The notes below the pieces were generated by a model, which saw only the letters and a program-made list of their open reading frames with translations, did not search any database and was not told the DNA's origin. Positions 48,396 to 55,998 of a stretch of DNA of 64,000 bases are shown here, piece after piece (the stretch's first letter is position 1; every line of letters starts with the position of its first letter). This stretch comes from an uncultured Ilyobacter sp. (GTDB taxonomy: Bacteria; Fusobacteriota; Fusobacteriia; Fusobacteriales; Fusobacteriaceae): contig NZ_OY760438.1 of the NCBI RefSeq assembly GCF_963663625.1, forward strand, positions 496,001-560,000, read 5' to 3'. A program made the translations under genes and the position numbers.

Positions 48396-49241
48396 TTAAG
48401 CCTCCTTTATTATTTCTGATTTTACTTTTTGAAACAGATTGTAAAATATTTTTTCATATTTAGGAAATTTTATGCTAAATGTAGTTCCAGATGCATAAAG
48501 ACGAGCAACATCTTCACTATATGGTATTTCCAAAAGAATTTCCAGGGATTCAGAATTACAATACTCATATATCTCATTATCTCCTATCCCTGATTTATTA
48601 ACAACTACACCAAAAGGTATTTTCATCTCCCTCAGCATCTCCACTACCATTTTCATATCACTCACTCCAAAGGGTGTCGGTTCTGATACTATTATGGCAT
48701 AGTCTGAGTTTTCAACAGCAGCAACTGTTGAACACGAGGTTCCAGGCGGAGAATCTATAATTACAATCTTTTCTCTTTCTACAGATTTTTTTAAATCTTT
48801 TATTATTTTTACTCCGGAGATCTCTCCTATATTGAGTTCCCCGTATTTTACAGGAATACCACATTCCGAAATACCGGAGTATATACTGCCAATCACCCTT
48901 TTTTTATAGGATATAGCTTCTTTGGGGCAGACTATTTTGCATCCTCCGCAGTCATGGCAAAGTTCTTTAAATACTACAACCTGATCTTTTGCAGGTATTA
49001 TTGCGTTGTAACGGCAAAAATTTCCACATTTTCCGCAAAGATTGCACTTAGAACTATCTATTACAGGATACTCTTTAGTTACTATATTGTTTTTTTCAAT
49101 TTCTGGCTTTAAAAAAATATGGAGATTTGGTTCTTCAACGTCTGTATCTATTGCAATACACCCAGGAATATTTATAGATAGGTTAGAAGCTACTGTAGTT
49201 TTTCCAGTTCCTCCTTTACCACTTAAAATAGCTATTTTCAT
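48396..49241 (-). CDS. MinD-like ATPase with inserted ferredoxin domain (first copy)
   Basis: 281 residues. P-loop LSGKGGTGKTT at residues 6-16, inserted ferredoxin CNLCGKCGNFCRYNA and CHDCGGCKIVCPKEA, followed by IVIIDSPPGTSCSTVAAVE and SEPTPFGVSDMK. Paralogue of the next gene with the same layout. It follows the NifX-like gene by 11 bp. Expected to couple ATP binding to assembly or transfer of a metal cluster. Confidence 0.9.
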   Translation of the reverse strand: MKIAILSGKGGTGKTTVASNLSINIPGCIAIDTDVEEPNLHIFLKPEIEKNNIVTKEYPVIDSSKCNLCGKCGNFCRYNAIIPAKDQVVVFKELCHDCGGCKIVCPKEAISYKKRVIGSIYSGISECGIPVKYGELNIGEISGVKIIKDLKKSVEREKIVIIDSPPGTSCSTVAAVENSDYAIIVSEPTPFGVSDMKMVVEMLREMKIPFGVVVNKSGIGDNEIYEYCNSESLEILLEIPYSEDVARLYASGTTFSIKFPKYEKIFYNLFQKVKSEIIKEA

Positions 49242-49252
49242 TTTCCCTCCTT

Positions 49253-49627
49253 TTACGCTCTGTGAAGACCTGCTGGACTGTCCAATGTAGGAAATATAAA
49301 CTCTTCTAATTTACCACCACTATATGCATTTACAGCTTCCTCTACAGTTGTAAATTCTCCTTTTTTATATGCTTTTATATTAAAAGCTTTTATTGCAGTT
49401 GCAGCCTTAGGTCCTATTTCAGGAGCTATTACCACTTCAACATTTTCTTTTGCGATTAGTCTTACTGCCATCCCTCCAGCACCTGTAGGCTCTTCTTTTG
49501 CAGTATTTTCAATTGTTATAACTTCATTTGTACCGGTATCCACAATTACAAAATAATCGGCTCTTCCAAACCTATCACTGATTTGAGATTGTATTCCTTT
49601 ATCTTTTGAACTTATTGCTATTTTCAT
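49253..49627 (-). CDS. NifX/NafY-like metal-cluster-binding protein
   Basis: 124 residues. Dinitrogenase iron-molybdenum-cofactor family, like the orange protein Orp: IAISSKDKGIQSQISDRFGR then ADYFVIVD, and GAGGMAVRLIAKENVEVVIA. These proteins hold Fe-S or mixed Mo-Cu-S clusters. No nif genes are present, so a non-nitrogenase role is expected. CGGAGGG precedes the ATG. Separated from the Mrp fusion upstream by 144 bp holding a 36-bp palindrome. Confidence 0.85.
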   Translation of the reverse strand: MKIAISSKDKGIQSQISDRFGRADYFVIVDTGTNEVITIENTAKEEPTGAGGMAVRLIAKENVEVVIAPEIGPKAATAIKAFNIKAYKKGEFTTVEEAVNAYSGGKLEEFIFPTLDSPAGLHRA

Positions 49628-49722
49628 TATTAACCCTCCGTTTTATAAAATTATTTTTTTCATTCGAAATATACAAAAATCAACTTTTGGAAATGATATA
49701 TTTTGACTTACCAAGTTTTTTT

Positions 49723-49758
49723 GTTAGATAAGAACCGGTTAACCGGTTCTTATCTAAC
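49723..49758. repeat. Perfect 36-bp palindrome in the metal-cluster operon
   Basis: GTTAGATAAGAACCGGTT (49723-49740) is followed without a gap by its exact reverse complement (49741-49758). On neither strand is it followed directly by a clean U-run, although plus-strand T7 lies just to its left. It could form an operator for a large dimeric regulator, a cruciform, or an RNA hairpin (4-nt minimal loop, about 16 bp) that sets expression of the genes on either side differently. Confidence 0.9.
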
Positions 49759-49771
49759 TATTTGTTTTAAA

Positions 49772-50980
49772 TTAATGGTCGCATGAATGATTTTCATCGT
49801 GATCATGATTGCATACAGATCCTGTCGAAGCCAAATTACCCTTTAAAAATACAGCTAAATTTTCTTGGATACTTCCTCCAGCTCCTAAGATGACATCTAC
49901 ATTTTGAGCCTTGAAAAGATCCACAGCTCTTTGCCCCATACCACCTGTTATAATTGTTGTTATGTCTAATTCTCCCAGAAATTTAGGAAGAAGTCCAGGT
50001 TGATGTGGAGGAGCGTCTACATATTCTGTTTTTCCTATTTTCTGGCCATTTACTGTGAAAATTGCAAATTGTTTGCAGTGTCCAAAGTGGGATTCCACAT
50101 TCTCCTTGTCGTTTGTAGGAAAAGCTATTCTTAATATCTCAGATTTATTAGTATTCATCTCTTCACCTTCCACTTTCTTAATTATTTTATTTACTATATT
50201 TTTTAATTCTTTTGCAGCTAAACAGTCATTTTTCGATGAGAAAATATGAGGTCTTCCAGAATCTCCGGCCTCAACCATTTCAGGAGTCATAGGTATCTTT
50301 CCAAGCATAGGTACTTCCAGTTCTTTTGCAGCCTTCTCCCCGCCCCCTACTTTGAATATATCTATTCTATCGCCACAGTGTGGGCATACAAATCCGCTCA
50401 TATTTTCAACTATTCCAAGAACAGGCATATTTACCATTTTTGAAAATTTAACTGATTTTCTAGAATCAAGTATGGCAACATCCTGAGGAGTTGTGACAAT
50501 TACGCTTCCGTCTACTTTACCTATATCCTGAGCTATTGTAAGAGGCTCGTCTCCTGTCCCAGGAGGAAGATCCACTACCAGGTAGTCTAGCTCTCCCCAC
50601 TCTATTTCCCCTAAAAGTTCACGGATCGCCCCTATTTTTGCCGGACCTCTCCAAATTATGGGATTATCAGAGCTCTCCATGAAAAAACTTAAAGAAACTA
50701 CTTTCAGGTTGGAATTAAGCTCATAGGGTTTATTTGAGTTTTGAATCCTAACCCCCTCTATCCCCAGCATTAGCGGTATATTTGGACCATGAAGATCGGC
50801 ATCTAAAAGTCCTACCTTTTTACCCTGAAGAGAAAGTCCATAGGCAATATTTGTAGAAAGTGTAGATTTACCAACTCCACCCTTCCCACTCATAACGACA
50901 ATTTTATGTTTTATTTTTTTCATGTTGTCCCTGATCTTGGCTTCTTGTTGATTAGTATTATTTTTTTCCTGACAGCTCAT
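49772..50980 (-). CDS. mrp: Mrp/NBP35-type P-loop ATPase fused to a NifX-like domain
   Basis: 402 residues. Residues 1-270: ApbC/Mrp Fe-S carrier with Walker A SGKGGVGKST (31-40), DADLHGPNIPLMLG, VVDLPPGTGDEPLT and the cluster-binding CxxC in GFVCPHCGD. Residues about 285-390: NifX/dinitrogenase-cofactor domain (RIAFPTNDKENVESHFGHC, TGGMGQRAVDLFKA). A His/Cys-rich tail CNHDHDENHSCDH may bind metal. It starts 2 bp after the DUF134 regulator. The fusion links an ATP-driven cluster carrier to a cluster-holding domain. Confidence 0.93.
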   Translation of the reverse strand: MSCQEKNNTNQQEAKIRDNMKKIKHKIVVMSGKGGVGKSTLSTNIAYGLSLQGKKVGLLDADLHGPNIPLMLGIEGVRIQNSNKPYELNSNLKVVSLSFFMESSDNPIIWRGPAKIGAIRELLGEIEWGELDYLVVDLPPGTGDEPLTIAQDIGKVDGSVIVTTPQDVAILDSRKSVKFSKMVNMPVLGIVENMSGFVCPHCGDRIDIFKVGGGEKAAKELEVPMLGKIPMTPEMVEAGDSGRPHIFSSKNDCLAAKELKNIVNKIIKKVEGEEMNTNKSEILRIAFPTNDKENVESHFGHCKQFAIFTVNGQKIGKTEYVDAPPHQPGLLPKFLGELDITTIITGGMGQRAVDLFKAQNVDVILGAGGSIQENLAVFLKGNLASTGSVCNHDHDENHSCDH

Positions 50981-50982
50981 AA

Positions 50983-51291
50983 CTACTCCTCCGTTTTTTC
51001 TTTTATGTCTTCACAACTGTTTTTTATATTTATAGCCTTTGTGTTCAGTAAGGCATCCACTATCTTTTTCCTGCCTGATTGGAGCAACCTTTGAACTGTT
51101 CCCCTTGAAACCCCCATTACTTCACTGGCTTCTATTTGGCTTTTCTCTTCGAAGTCACAGAGTCTGATTGCTTCAAACTCATCTAAGTAGATAGATATTA
51201 TATGCAACTCTTTTCTTGGTATCCCGGCAGGTTTGAAAATTTTTTCGTCATCAAATGCACGGCAACACCTTTTTTTCTTTAAACGTGGCAT
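50983..51291 (-). CDS. DUF134-family helix-turn-helix regulator
   Basis: 102 residues from ATG 51291, preceded by a GGGGGGG tract; the frame could begin earlier but would include the operator region. MPRLKKKRCCR and a CxxP-like start, then a sigma-70 region-4-like helix-turn-helix: LDEFEAIRLCDFEEKSQIEA then SEVMGVSRGTVQRLLQSGRK. DUF134 proteins are common beside Mrp/NifX genes in anaerobes. First gene of the operon and next to a palindromic site, so autoregulation is likely. Confidence 0.85.
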   Translation of the reverse strand: MPRLKKKRCCRAFDDEKIFKPAGIPRKELHIISIYLDEFEAIRLCDFEEKSQIEASEVMGVSRGTVQRLLQSGRKKIVDALLNTKAINIKNSCEDIKEKTEE

Positions 51292-51314
51292 AACCCCCCC
51301 TTTTTTCTTACAAA

Positions 51315-51328
51315 TGTGCATATGCACA
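51315..51328. promoter_or_regulatory. Palindromic operator at the start of the DUF134 operon
   Basis: TGTGCATATGCACA is a perfect 14-bp palindrome. On the minus strand it begins six bases after the -10 hexamer, overlapping the likely transcription start, ideal for repression. Candidate binding site of the DUF134 protein. Confidence 0.65.
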
Positions 51329-51333
51329 ATACA

Positions 51334-51362
51334 ATAATATCCTTTTTTAATTTTCTTGTCAA
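51334..51362 (-). promoter_or_regulatory. Promoter of the DUF134-Mrp-NifX operon
   Basis: Minus strand: perfect TTGACA (51362-51357), 17-nt spacer, TATTAT (51339-51334), about 40 bp upstream of the DUF134 start. Confidence 0.8.
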
Positions 51363-51534
51363 TACTATTTTAATACTTAAATAAAATATTTAAGGAGGAT
51401 ATCTGGTTAATCAATAGTATTAGAGAGATTAAGAGCATAAAGCTATATTCAGAAAAAATCAAAAGATCTGTGGTATTACAGTATTTTCATAAAAAATAAT
51501 CTAATTATTGAAATATAAAAAGAGGTGAAACTTT

Positions 51535-52467
51535 ATGATAGTTTTTGGACCTGTTCCCTCGAGAAGGCTTGGACGGAGTGTAGGTATCAATAATATTCCC
51601 GCCAAGGTATGTAGCTATTCCTGCGTGTACTGTCAGCTTGGCCGTTCCATAAAAATGACAGAAGAGAGGAAGGAATTTTTCTCTCCCCGGGAAATTTTCG
51701 AAAAAGTAAATGAAAAAATCAAAAAAATAAAAACTAAGGGAGGAAAAATTGATTATCTTACCTTTGTACCTGATGGAGAGCCTACACTGGATAGAAATCT
51801 CGGAACTGAAATAGATCTGCTGAAAAAGACAGGAATAAAAGTGGCTGTAATAACGAATGCATCACTTATATGGAGGGAAGATGTTCAGAGCGATCTTATG
51901 AAAGCAGACCTTGTATCCCTTAAAATTGATGCCGTGGATAAAGAAGTTTGGAGAAAAATAGATCGACCGTATGCAACTTTAAATTTAGATATGATTTTGA
52001 AGGGAATTATGCAATTCTCCATGAAATATAAAGGAAAACTTATCACCGAGACAATGCTTGTAAAGGGATTAAATGATACTCCGAAATGTCTTGAGGAAAT
52101 TTCTGGATTTTTAAGAGGTGTAAAAGCGGCTGCAGCATATATATCCATCCCCACAAGGCCACCTGCAGAAAAATATGTATTCCCGCCTGATGAGGAGAAA
52201 ATCAATCTGGCTTATCAGATATTTGGAAAGAATCTGGAAATTGTAGAGTATCTTATTGATTATGAGGGCAATAAGTTTGATACCACCGGGGAATTGAAGG
52301 AGGAGATTCTTAACATCACTTCAGTTCATCCTATGAAAAAAGAGGCAGTACAAGAATTATTAGAAAAAGCAGATGAAAATTGGAATTTAATAGAGGAGAT
52401 GCTTTTAAAACAAGAACTTGTAGAAACAATATACCAGGGTGAAACTTTTTATCTGAGAAAATTTTAA
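51535..52467 (+). CDS. Radical SAM protein
   Basis: 310 residues. Begins MIVFGPVPSRRLGRSVGINN and carries the radical SAM cluster motif C-x3-C-x2-C in KVCSYSCVYCQLGR (about residues 27-34), then TFVPDGEPTLD (GGE-like motif) and AVITNASL. The FGPVPSRRLG start defines a conserved radical SAM group. A winged-helix-like C-terminal tail of some 70 residues follows (VHPMKKEAVQELLEKADENW). GAGGTGAAA precedes the ATG. Divergent from the metal-cluster operon and perhaps functionally tied to it; substrate unknown. Confidence 0.85.
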   Translation: MIVFGPVPSRRLGRSVGINNIPAKVCSYSCVYCQLGRSIKMTEERKEFFSPREIFEKVNEKIKKIKTKGGKIDYLTFVPDGEPTLDRNLGTEIDLLKKTGIKVAVITNASLIWREDVQSDLMKADLVSLKIDAVDKEVWRKIDRPYATLNLDMILKGIMQFSMKYKGKLITETMLVKGLNDTPKCLEEISGFLRGVKAAAAYISIPTRPPAEKYVFPPDEEKINLAYQIFGKNLEIVEYLIDYEGNKFDTTGELKEEILNITSVHPMKKEAVQELLEKADENWNLIEEMLLKQELVETIYQGETFYLRKF

Positions 52468-52528
52468 AATAATTTATAACTATCTCTGCAGATTGTTTGT
52501 ATTAATTTTTTTAAAGGAGGACTAAAAA

Positions 52529-53266
52529 ATGCAAAATACATTCTGGACTGCATTGACTTCAAGTTTAATAGCTGCCTTTGTAACATCTATAGGTATCTAT
52601 ACGATACGGCATTTTTCAGAATGGGGGCGTAGAAACACAACATATTTTATGTGTTTTGCCGCGGGCATACTCGTATCCGCTTCCTTTTTACATATAATTC
52701 CAAAATCTATTTTTATGAATTCGCGAGCACCTATATACCTGTTATCTGGATTTTTTGGGCTGCATGTGTTCAATCGTTTTATTACAGCATTTGTCTGCGA
52801 CAAAAGTCCCGAAAAATCAGAGTATGGGATCGGCATTATAGCTATGTTGGGTATCGGTTTCCACTCCTTTATTGACGGATTTATATATTCAATCTCATTT
52901 ACGGTTAATACTTTTACAGGCTTTGTATCAACTGCTGGAATGATACTGCATGAATTCCCAGAGGGAATAATTACCTACTTATTATTGACTCAAAGTGGAT
53001 TCGGTAAAAGAACCTCTCTAGTGCTTGCTTTTTTGGCTGCAGCTTTGACAACCCCACTGGGAATGTTGGTTTCATACCCGATTATCAGTAAGATCAATAG
53101 AGAGACACTAGGGGCTTTACTGGCATTTTCCGGAGGTACACTTGTATATGTAGGTGCAAGCCATCTATTACCTAAAGCAGAGCAAGAACATAAAAAATTT
53201 AGTTTGATCGCTTTGGGGGCTGGAGTTCTTACTGCAGTATTTATTATTCTGTCAAAAAGGCATTAA
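52529..53266 (+). CDS. ZIP-family metal transporter
   Basis: 245 residues with about eight transmembrane helices. The metal-binding helices are clear: GFHSFIDGFIYS (TM4) and MILHEFPEGIITYLL (TM5). ZIP proteins import zinc, iron or other divalent ions. AAGGAGG precedes the ATG. It lies 61 bp after the radical SAM gene and could be co-transcribed. The metal supplied might serve the neighbouring cluster-assembly genes (inference). Confidence 0.88.
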   Translation: MQNTFWTALTSSLIAAFVTSIGIYTIRHFSEWGRRNTTYFMCFAAGILVSASFLHIIPKSIFMNSRAPIYLLSGFFGLHVFNRFITAFVCDKSPEKSEYGIGIIAMLGIGFHSFIDGFIYSISFTVNTFTGFVSTAGMILHEFPEGIITYLLLTQSGFGKRTSLVLAFLAAALTTPLGMLVSYPIISKINRETLGALLAFSGGTLVYVGASHLLPKAEQEHKKFSLIALGAGVLTAVFIILSKRH

Positions 53267-53424
53267 AAACTCATGGGTATTCTAGAGAAAAAAATAAAAG
53301 TTGTGAAAAGCTTAAAAATAAGAGTTGTTAAGACGCTCTTGGCAAAATTATTATACAGATGTAACAATTTTGTCATAATTGAATAGTATTATATGTATAA
53401 CAAATAAATCAGGAGGTGGAAATA

Positions 53425-53901
53425 ATGAAAATAAAAACCTTTTTATTAGGTTTTATGTTGATTGCATCTAGTATTTTTTCAAGTGTAGGCGCTGCCAGAG
53501 TAGAGAATAGAGACACTTTTAGTATAAGGGAAATTTTAACCTACTCAATGGAAGACGAACTTTTGGCAAAGGCTGAATATGAAAAAATACTTGCAATGTA
53601 TGGTGAAGTAAGGCCTTTTACAAGTATAATTGAAGCTGAGAAAAGACATATAGGTTATCTAGAACCTCTTCTAGAAAAATACAAAGTAGAATATCCCAAA
53701 ATTTCTGAAGATGAGGTTATTTTACCTAAAAGTTTGAAAGAGGCTTATGAAATAGGAGTTAAAGCTGAGATTGCAAATATAGAGATGTATAATAAGTTTT
53801 TAAAAAATGAACTTCCCGAAGATGTCAGAGAAGTATTCATAAAACTTAAAAATGCCTCAGAAAATCATTTGAGAGCTTTTAAAAGGCACTTAAGCAAATA
53901 G
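53425..53901 (+). CDS. Exported ferritin-like protein (DUF2202-like)
   Basis: 158 residues from ATG 53425, with AGGAGGTGG upstream; GTG 53416 overlaps that site. Signal peptide MKIKTFLLGFMLIASSIF, cleavage probably after SSVGA. The mature part is a four-helix bundle with paired diiron motifs: E-x(n)-EAEKRH in helices 1-2 and EIANIEMY with ASENHLRAF in helices 3-4, as in DUF2202 ferritin-like proteins. An extracytoplasmic iron or oxygen-related role is plausible. Follows the ZIP gene by about 150 bp. Confidence 0.78.
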   Translation: MKIKTFLLGFMLIASSIFSSVGAARVENRDTFSIREILTYSMEDELLAKAEYEKILAMYGEVRPFTSIIEAEKRHIGYLEPLLEKYKVEYPKISEDEVILPKSLKEAYEIGVKAEIANIEMYNKFLKNELPEDVREVFIKLKNASENHLRAFKRHLSK

Positions 53902-54335
53902 AGTTAAAATAGGTAGTCTGGCTTTCCCATTAGGTATTAATTAGATTCGCATTCATTTTGGAATAAATCATATATGTATTCTGATTAGGCCTAAACAAAT
54001 GATTTTGGAAAAAAATATCATGATCATTTAAATATAGAACTTTATAAACAAAAAGAGAGGGTTTCCCTCTCTTTTTTAACTTGCTTGAATTTAGGTCTTT
54101 AATACTAAGCTTTTATAAAAATTTAAGTCAAGATGTCAGGTACGCTTGATAAAACAATTCAAAACTAAACTTTATTTTTCTAAAAATTACGGTGATTTAA
54201 TTTAACAATTTAAGATGTATCCCAAATTTATTTTAAATTTAATATGATCTTTCTAGTTATTAGAAGTAATAACTGTATTATTAAACAACACTTGACTTTT
54301 AAATTAAATTGAAGTAAAATATTCAAAATATTTGG
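53902..54335 (+). other. Gene-free stretch between the ferritin-like gene and the B12 riboswitch
   Basis: AT-rich, no plausible open frame. It holds one terminator (54054-54077) and otherwise nothing I recognise; the riboswitch promoter presumably lies in its last 100 bp. Confidence 0.6.
54054..54077 (+). terminator. Terminator downstream of the ferritin-like gene
   Basis: AGAGAGGG (54054-54061)/CCCTCTCT (54065-54072) followed by TTTTTT. Confidence 0.9.
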
Positions 54336-54608
54336 TTCTTTAATGAAAATTAAAGATTAAAAGGGAAGTGGAGTGAAATTCTCCCACGGTCCCGCCACTG
54401 TAAAGCAGACCATGGTTCAGTTATTTCACTGGGATTATTTCCGGGAACAAGAATTACATGGGAAGAAGCTAAGCCAGGAGACCTGCCATATATACATAAT
54501 TTTTATTATCTTGCGAGGACAAGCATAGTATGAAAACTCTTTTTGATTTTAGAACAGGTTTTTGCTAGAATTTTTTGCCCCTTTCAAGATTGAACAGGGG
54601 TATTTTTT
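54336..54608 (+). promoter_or_regulatory. Cobalamin riboswitch with downstream terminator
   Basis: The conserved cobalamin aptamer elements occur in order: AAAAGGGAAGTGGAGTGAAA (54359-54378), TCCCACGGTCCCGCCACTGT (54383-54402), GGGAAGAAGCTAAGCCAGGA (54460-54479; the B12 box) and GACCTGCC (54480-54487). A second domain with TTGCGAGGACAAGCA follows. Then comes a terminator, CCCC (54578)/GGGG (54600) with an inner TTC/GAA pairing and a T-run to 54608, about 40 bp before the start codon. B12 binding is expected to favour termination, switching off the downstream small protein. Confidence 0.93.
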
Positions 54609-54646
54609 ATTATAAATTTTAAATAATTTAAAAAGGAGCGGTTCAA

Positions 54647-54943
54647 ATGACAGAATTAGCAAAATATATATTAAAAAATGGAAATATGTCCCCTTGTGAC
54701 AATAATTCCACGATGACAGAAGTAGCAAAGTATATATTGAAAAAAGGAAGTATCTCACCTTGTGGCAGGTATTCCACAAAAACTTCTAATGAATATTATA
54801 CATTATGGAAAAAAATAAATAAAAGAAGTGAAATGACAGGAGATGTTATATTTTCAGACTATGAATCTTATAAGGTTAATCAGCATCTAGAGGAATGGAA
54901 AAACAAAAGGGTATATTGTGGAAAAAGAGTTAAAATATATTGA
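54647..54943 (+). CDS. B12-riboswitch-controlled small protein with a 22-residue tandem repeat
   Basis: 98 residues, AAAAGGAGCGG before the ATG. Residues 1-22 and 23-44 are an imperfect direct duplication: MTELAKYILKNGNMSPC and MTEVAKYILKKGSISPC, each ending in ST; the DNA repeats in two 66-bp units (54647-54712, 54713-54778). The remainder (EYYTLWKKINKRSEMTGDVI onward) is basic and includes a single Cys near the end. I recognise no family and no signal peptide or membrane helix. It is the only gene under the cobalamin riboswitch before an opposing IS3 remnant, so either it is the real target or the original target was lost downstream. Confidence 0.65.
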   Translation: MTELAKYILKNGNMSPCDNNSTMTEVAKYILKKGSISPCGRYSTKTSNEYYTLWKKINKRSEMTGDVIFSDYESYKVNQHLEEWKNKRVYCGKRVKIY

Positions 54944-55066
54944 TTTAAGTGAAACCTATGATAAAAATCAAGTTATTACAAGAAAATATATCTTGTAAAC
55001 TTGCAAAAATAGAAAAATCCGGTAATGTATTCTGTGGTTATTAAATCAGTTCACGTAATCCAATAG

Positions 55067-55538
55067 CTAATATTTCAATTCTTCCAGAGAATCAAAACAC
55101 TTTCCTCTAATGAAATCTGTTTTTATAGTTTTAAAGGTGGCTTCTGCCACCGCATTGTCATACGGAGTTCCTTTCATGCTTAAAGAACGCTTGATACCTT
55201 TAATATCAAGCGTTTTTTCTATCAAATGATTTTTAAATTCATTACCCCTGTCTGTATGAAAAATTTTAATTTTTCTAAGATTTTCCCTTACTGTGGCAAA
55301 AGCTTTTAACACAAGATCTGCATCCTTGTTTTTTCCTGCGCAGCCTATTATTTCCCTATTAAAAAGATCTATCAAGACACAGATATAGTTCCAGGAATTG
55401 AGTACTGACGGAGAAAGATTGTACTCTCTAATAATTATTTTCTTTTACTATTGAGATGAAGTTGAACGATTTGGTTTTTGAATTTGTCATTAAAGCTACG
55501 TCTTGTCTTTATTTTTTGGTTATAAAAATTATCTCCAT
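55067..55538 (-). pseudogene. IS3-family remnant, orfA start fused to orfB end
   Basis: The minus-strand C-terminal part reads WNYICVLIDLFNREIIG, then FHTDRGNEFKNH and SMKGTPYDNAVAEATFKTIK, the integrase core of IS3 OrfB. Directly upstream lies an OrfA start: KTRRSFNDKFKNQIVQLHLN, then, after a frameshift, REYNLSPSVLNSW. So an internal deletion has joined the beginning of orfA to the end of orfB, removing about two thirds of the element. Confidence 0.85.
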
Positions 55539-55571
55539 TTAATCAATTAATTTATTTTATATGACCTTAAG

Positions 55572-55601
55572 AAAACTGTCCAATTTATTGTAGCCTATCC
55601 A
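55572..55601. repeat. Imperfect direct repeat, left of the DUF1576 cassette
   Basis: AAAACTGTCCAATTTATTGT and the following ten bases match 57717-57746 at 25 of 30 positions in the same orientation. Confidence 0.5.
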
Positions 55602-55610
55602 AAAATAAAA

Positions 55611-55638
55611 ATAGACCCCTATCACTATAGAAGTCTAT
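55611..55638 (-). terminator. Terminator of the DUF1576 operon
   Basis: ATAGAC (55611-55616)/GTCTAT (55633-55638) with an inner CTAT/ATAG pairing. On the minus strand it is followed by TATTTTTATTTTT. Confidence 0.7.
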
Positions 55639-55650
55639 CAGATCTATTCT

Positions 55651-55998
55651 TTAAAATACATTTTTTCTAATCAACTCTAGCTTTAAACTCCCTTTAGTAA
55701 ACTCTAAAATATATTTATCTATCATCATTCCTATAAGATCAAACTCCATCTCTGTCTCACTGCCACCATTTAATTGCCAGTAATACTCTTCTACCTCTGC
55801 TTGCCTCGGTATCGATAAAGAATCCTCCAATTCGTCTAATTCAGACCTTGTAAAATCTAAATTATCAACTAAAAATGTAATAGCTATATCTCTATCTATT
55901 ATATTTATCTTTATATCTAGATTTTTCCCACCCTTTATCATTAAATAAGTTGTAAGCTCATCTATTATTTTTGTAACCTTCTTAATCTTTTCTATCAT
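55651..55998 (-). CDS. Small cytosolic protein of unknown function, partner of DUF1576
   Basis: 115 residues, start overlapping the end of the DUF1576 gene by 17 bp, so the two are translationally coupled. Predicted alpha/beta: DIKINIIDRDIAITFLVDNL looks like a beta-hairpin, followed by helices ending FDLIGMMIDKYILEFTKG. Acidic. I recognise no family; it may be a regulatory or accessory subunit of the membrane protein. Confidence 0.65.
   Translation of the reverse strand: MIEKIKKVTKIIDELTTYLMIKGGKNLDIKINIIDRDIAITFLVDNLDFTRSELDELEDSLSIPRQAEVEEYYWQLNGGSETEMEFDLIGMMIDKYILEFTKGSLKLELIRKNVF

Noticed and set aside
49723..49758. The 36-bp palindrome as an ordinary rho-independent terminator
   Set aside because: On the operon strand the hairpin is followed by a run of A rather than U, and on the plus strand by CTATTTG; neither fits.
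49253..51291. Nitrogen-fixation locus
   Set aside because: NifX-like and Mrp-like domains occur, but no nifHDK, nifB, nifE or nifN gene is in the window.
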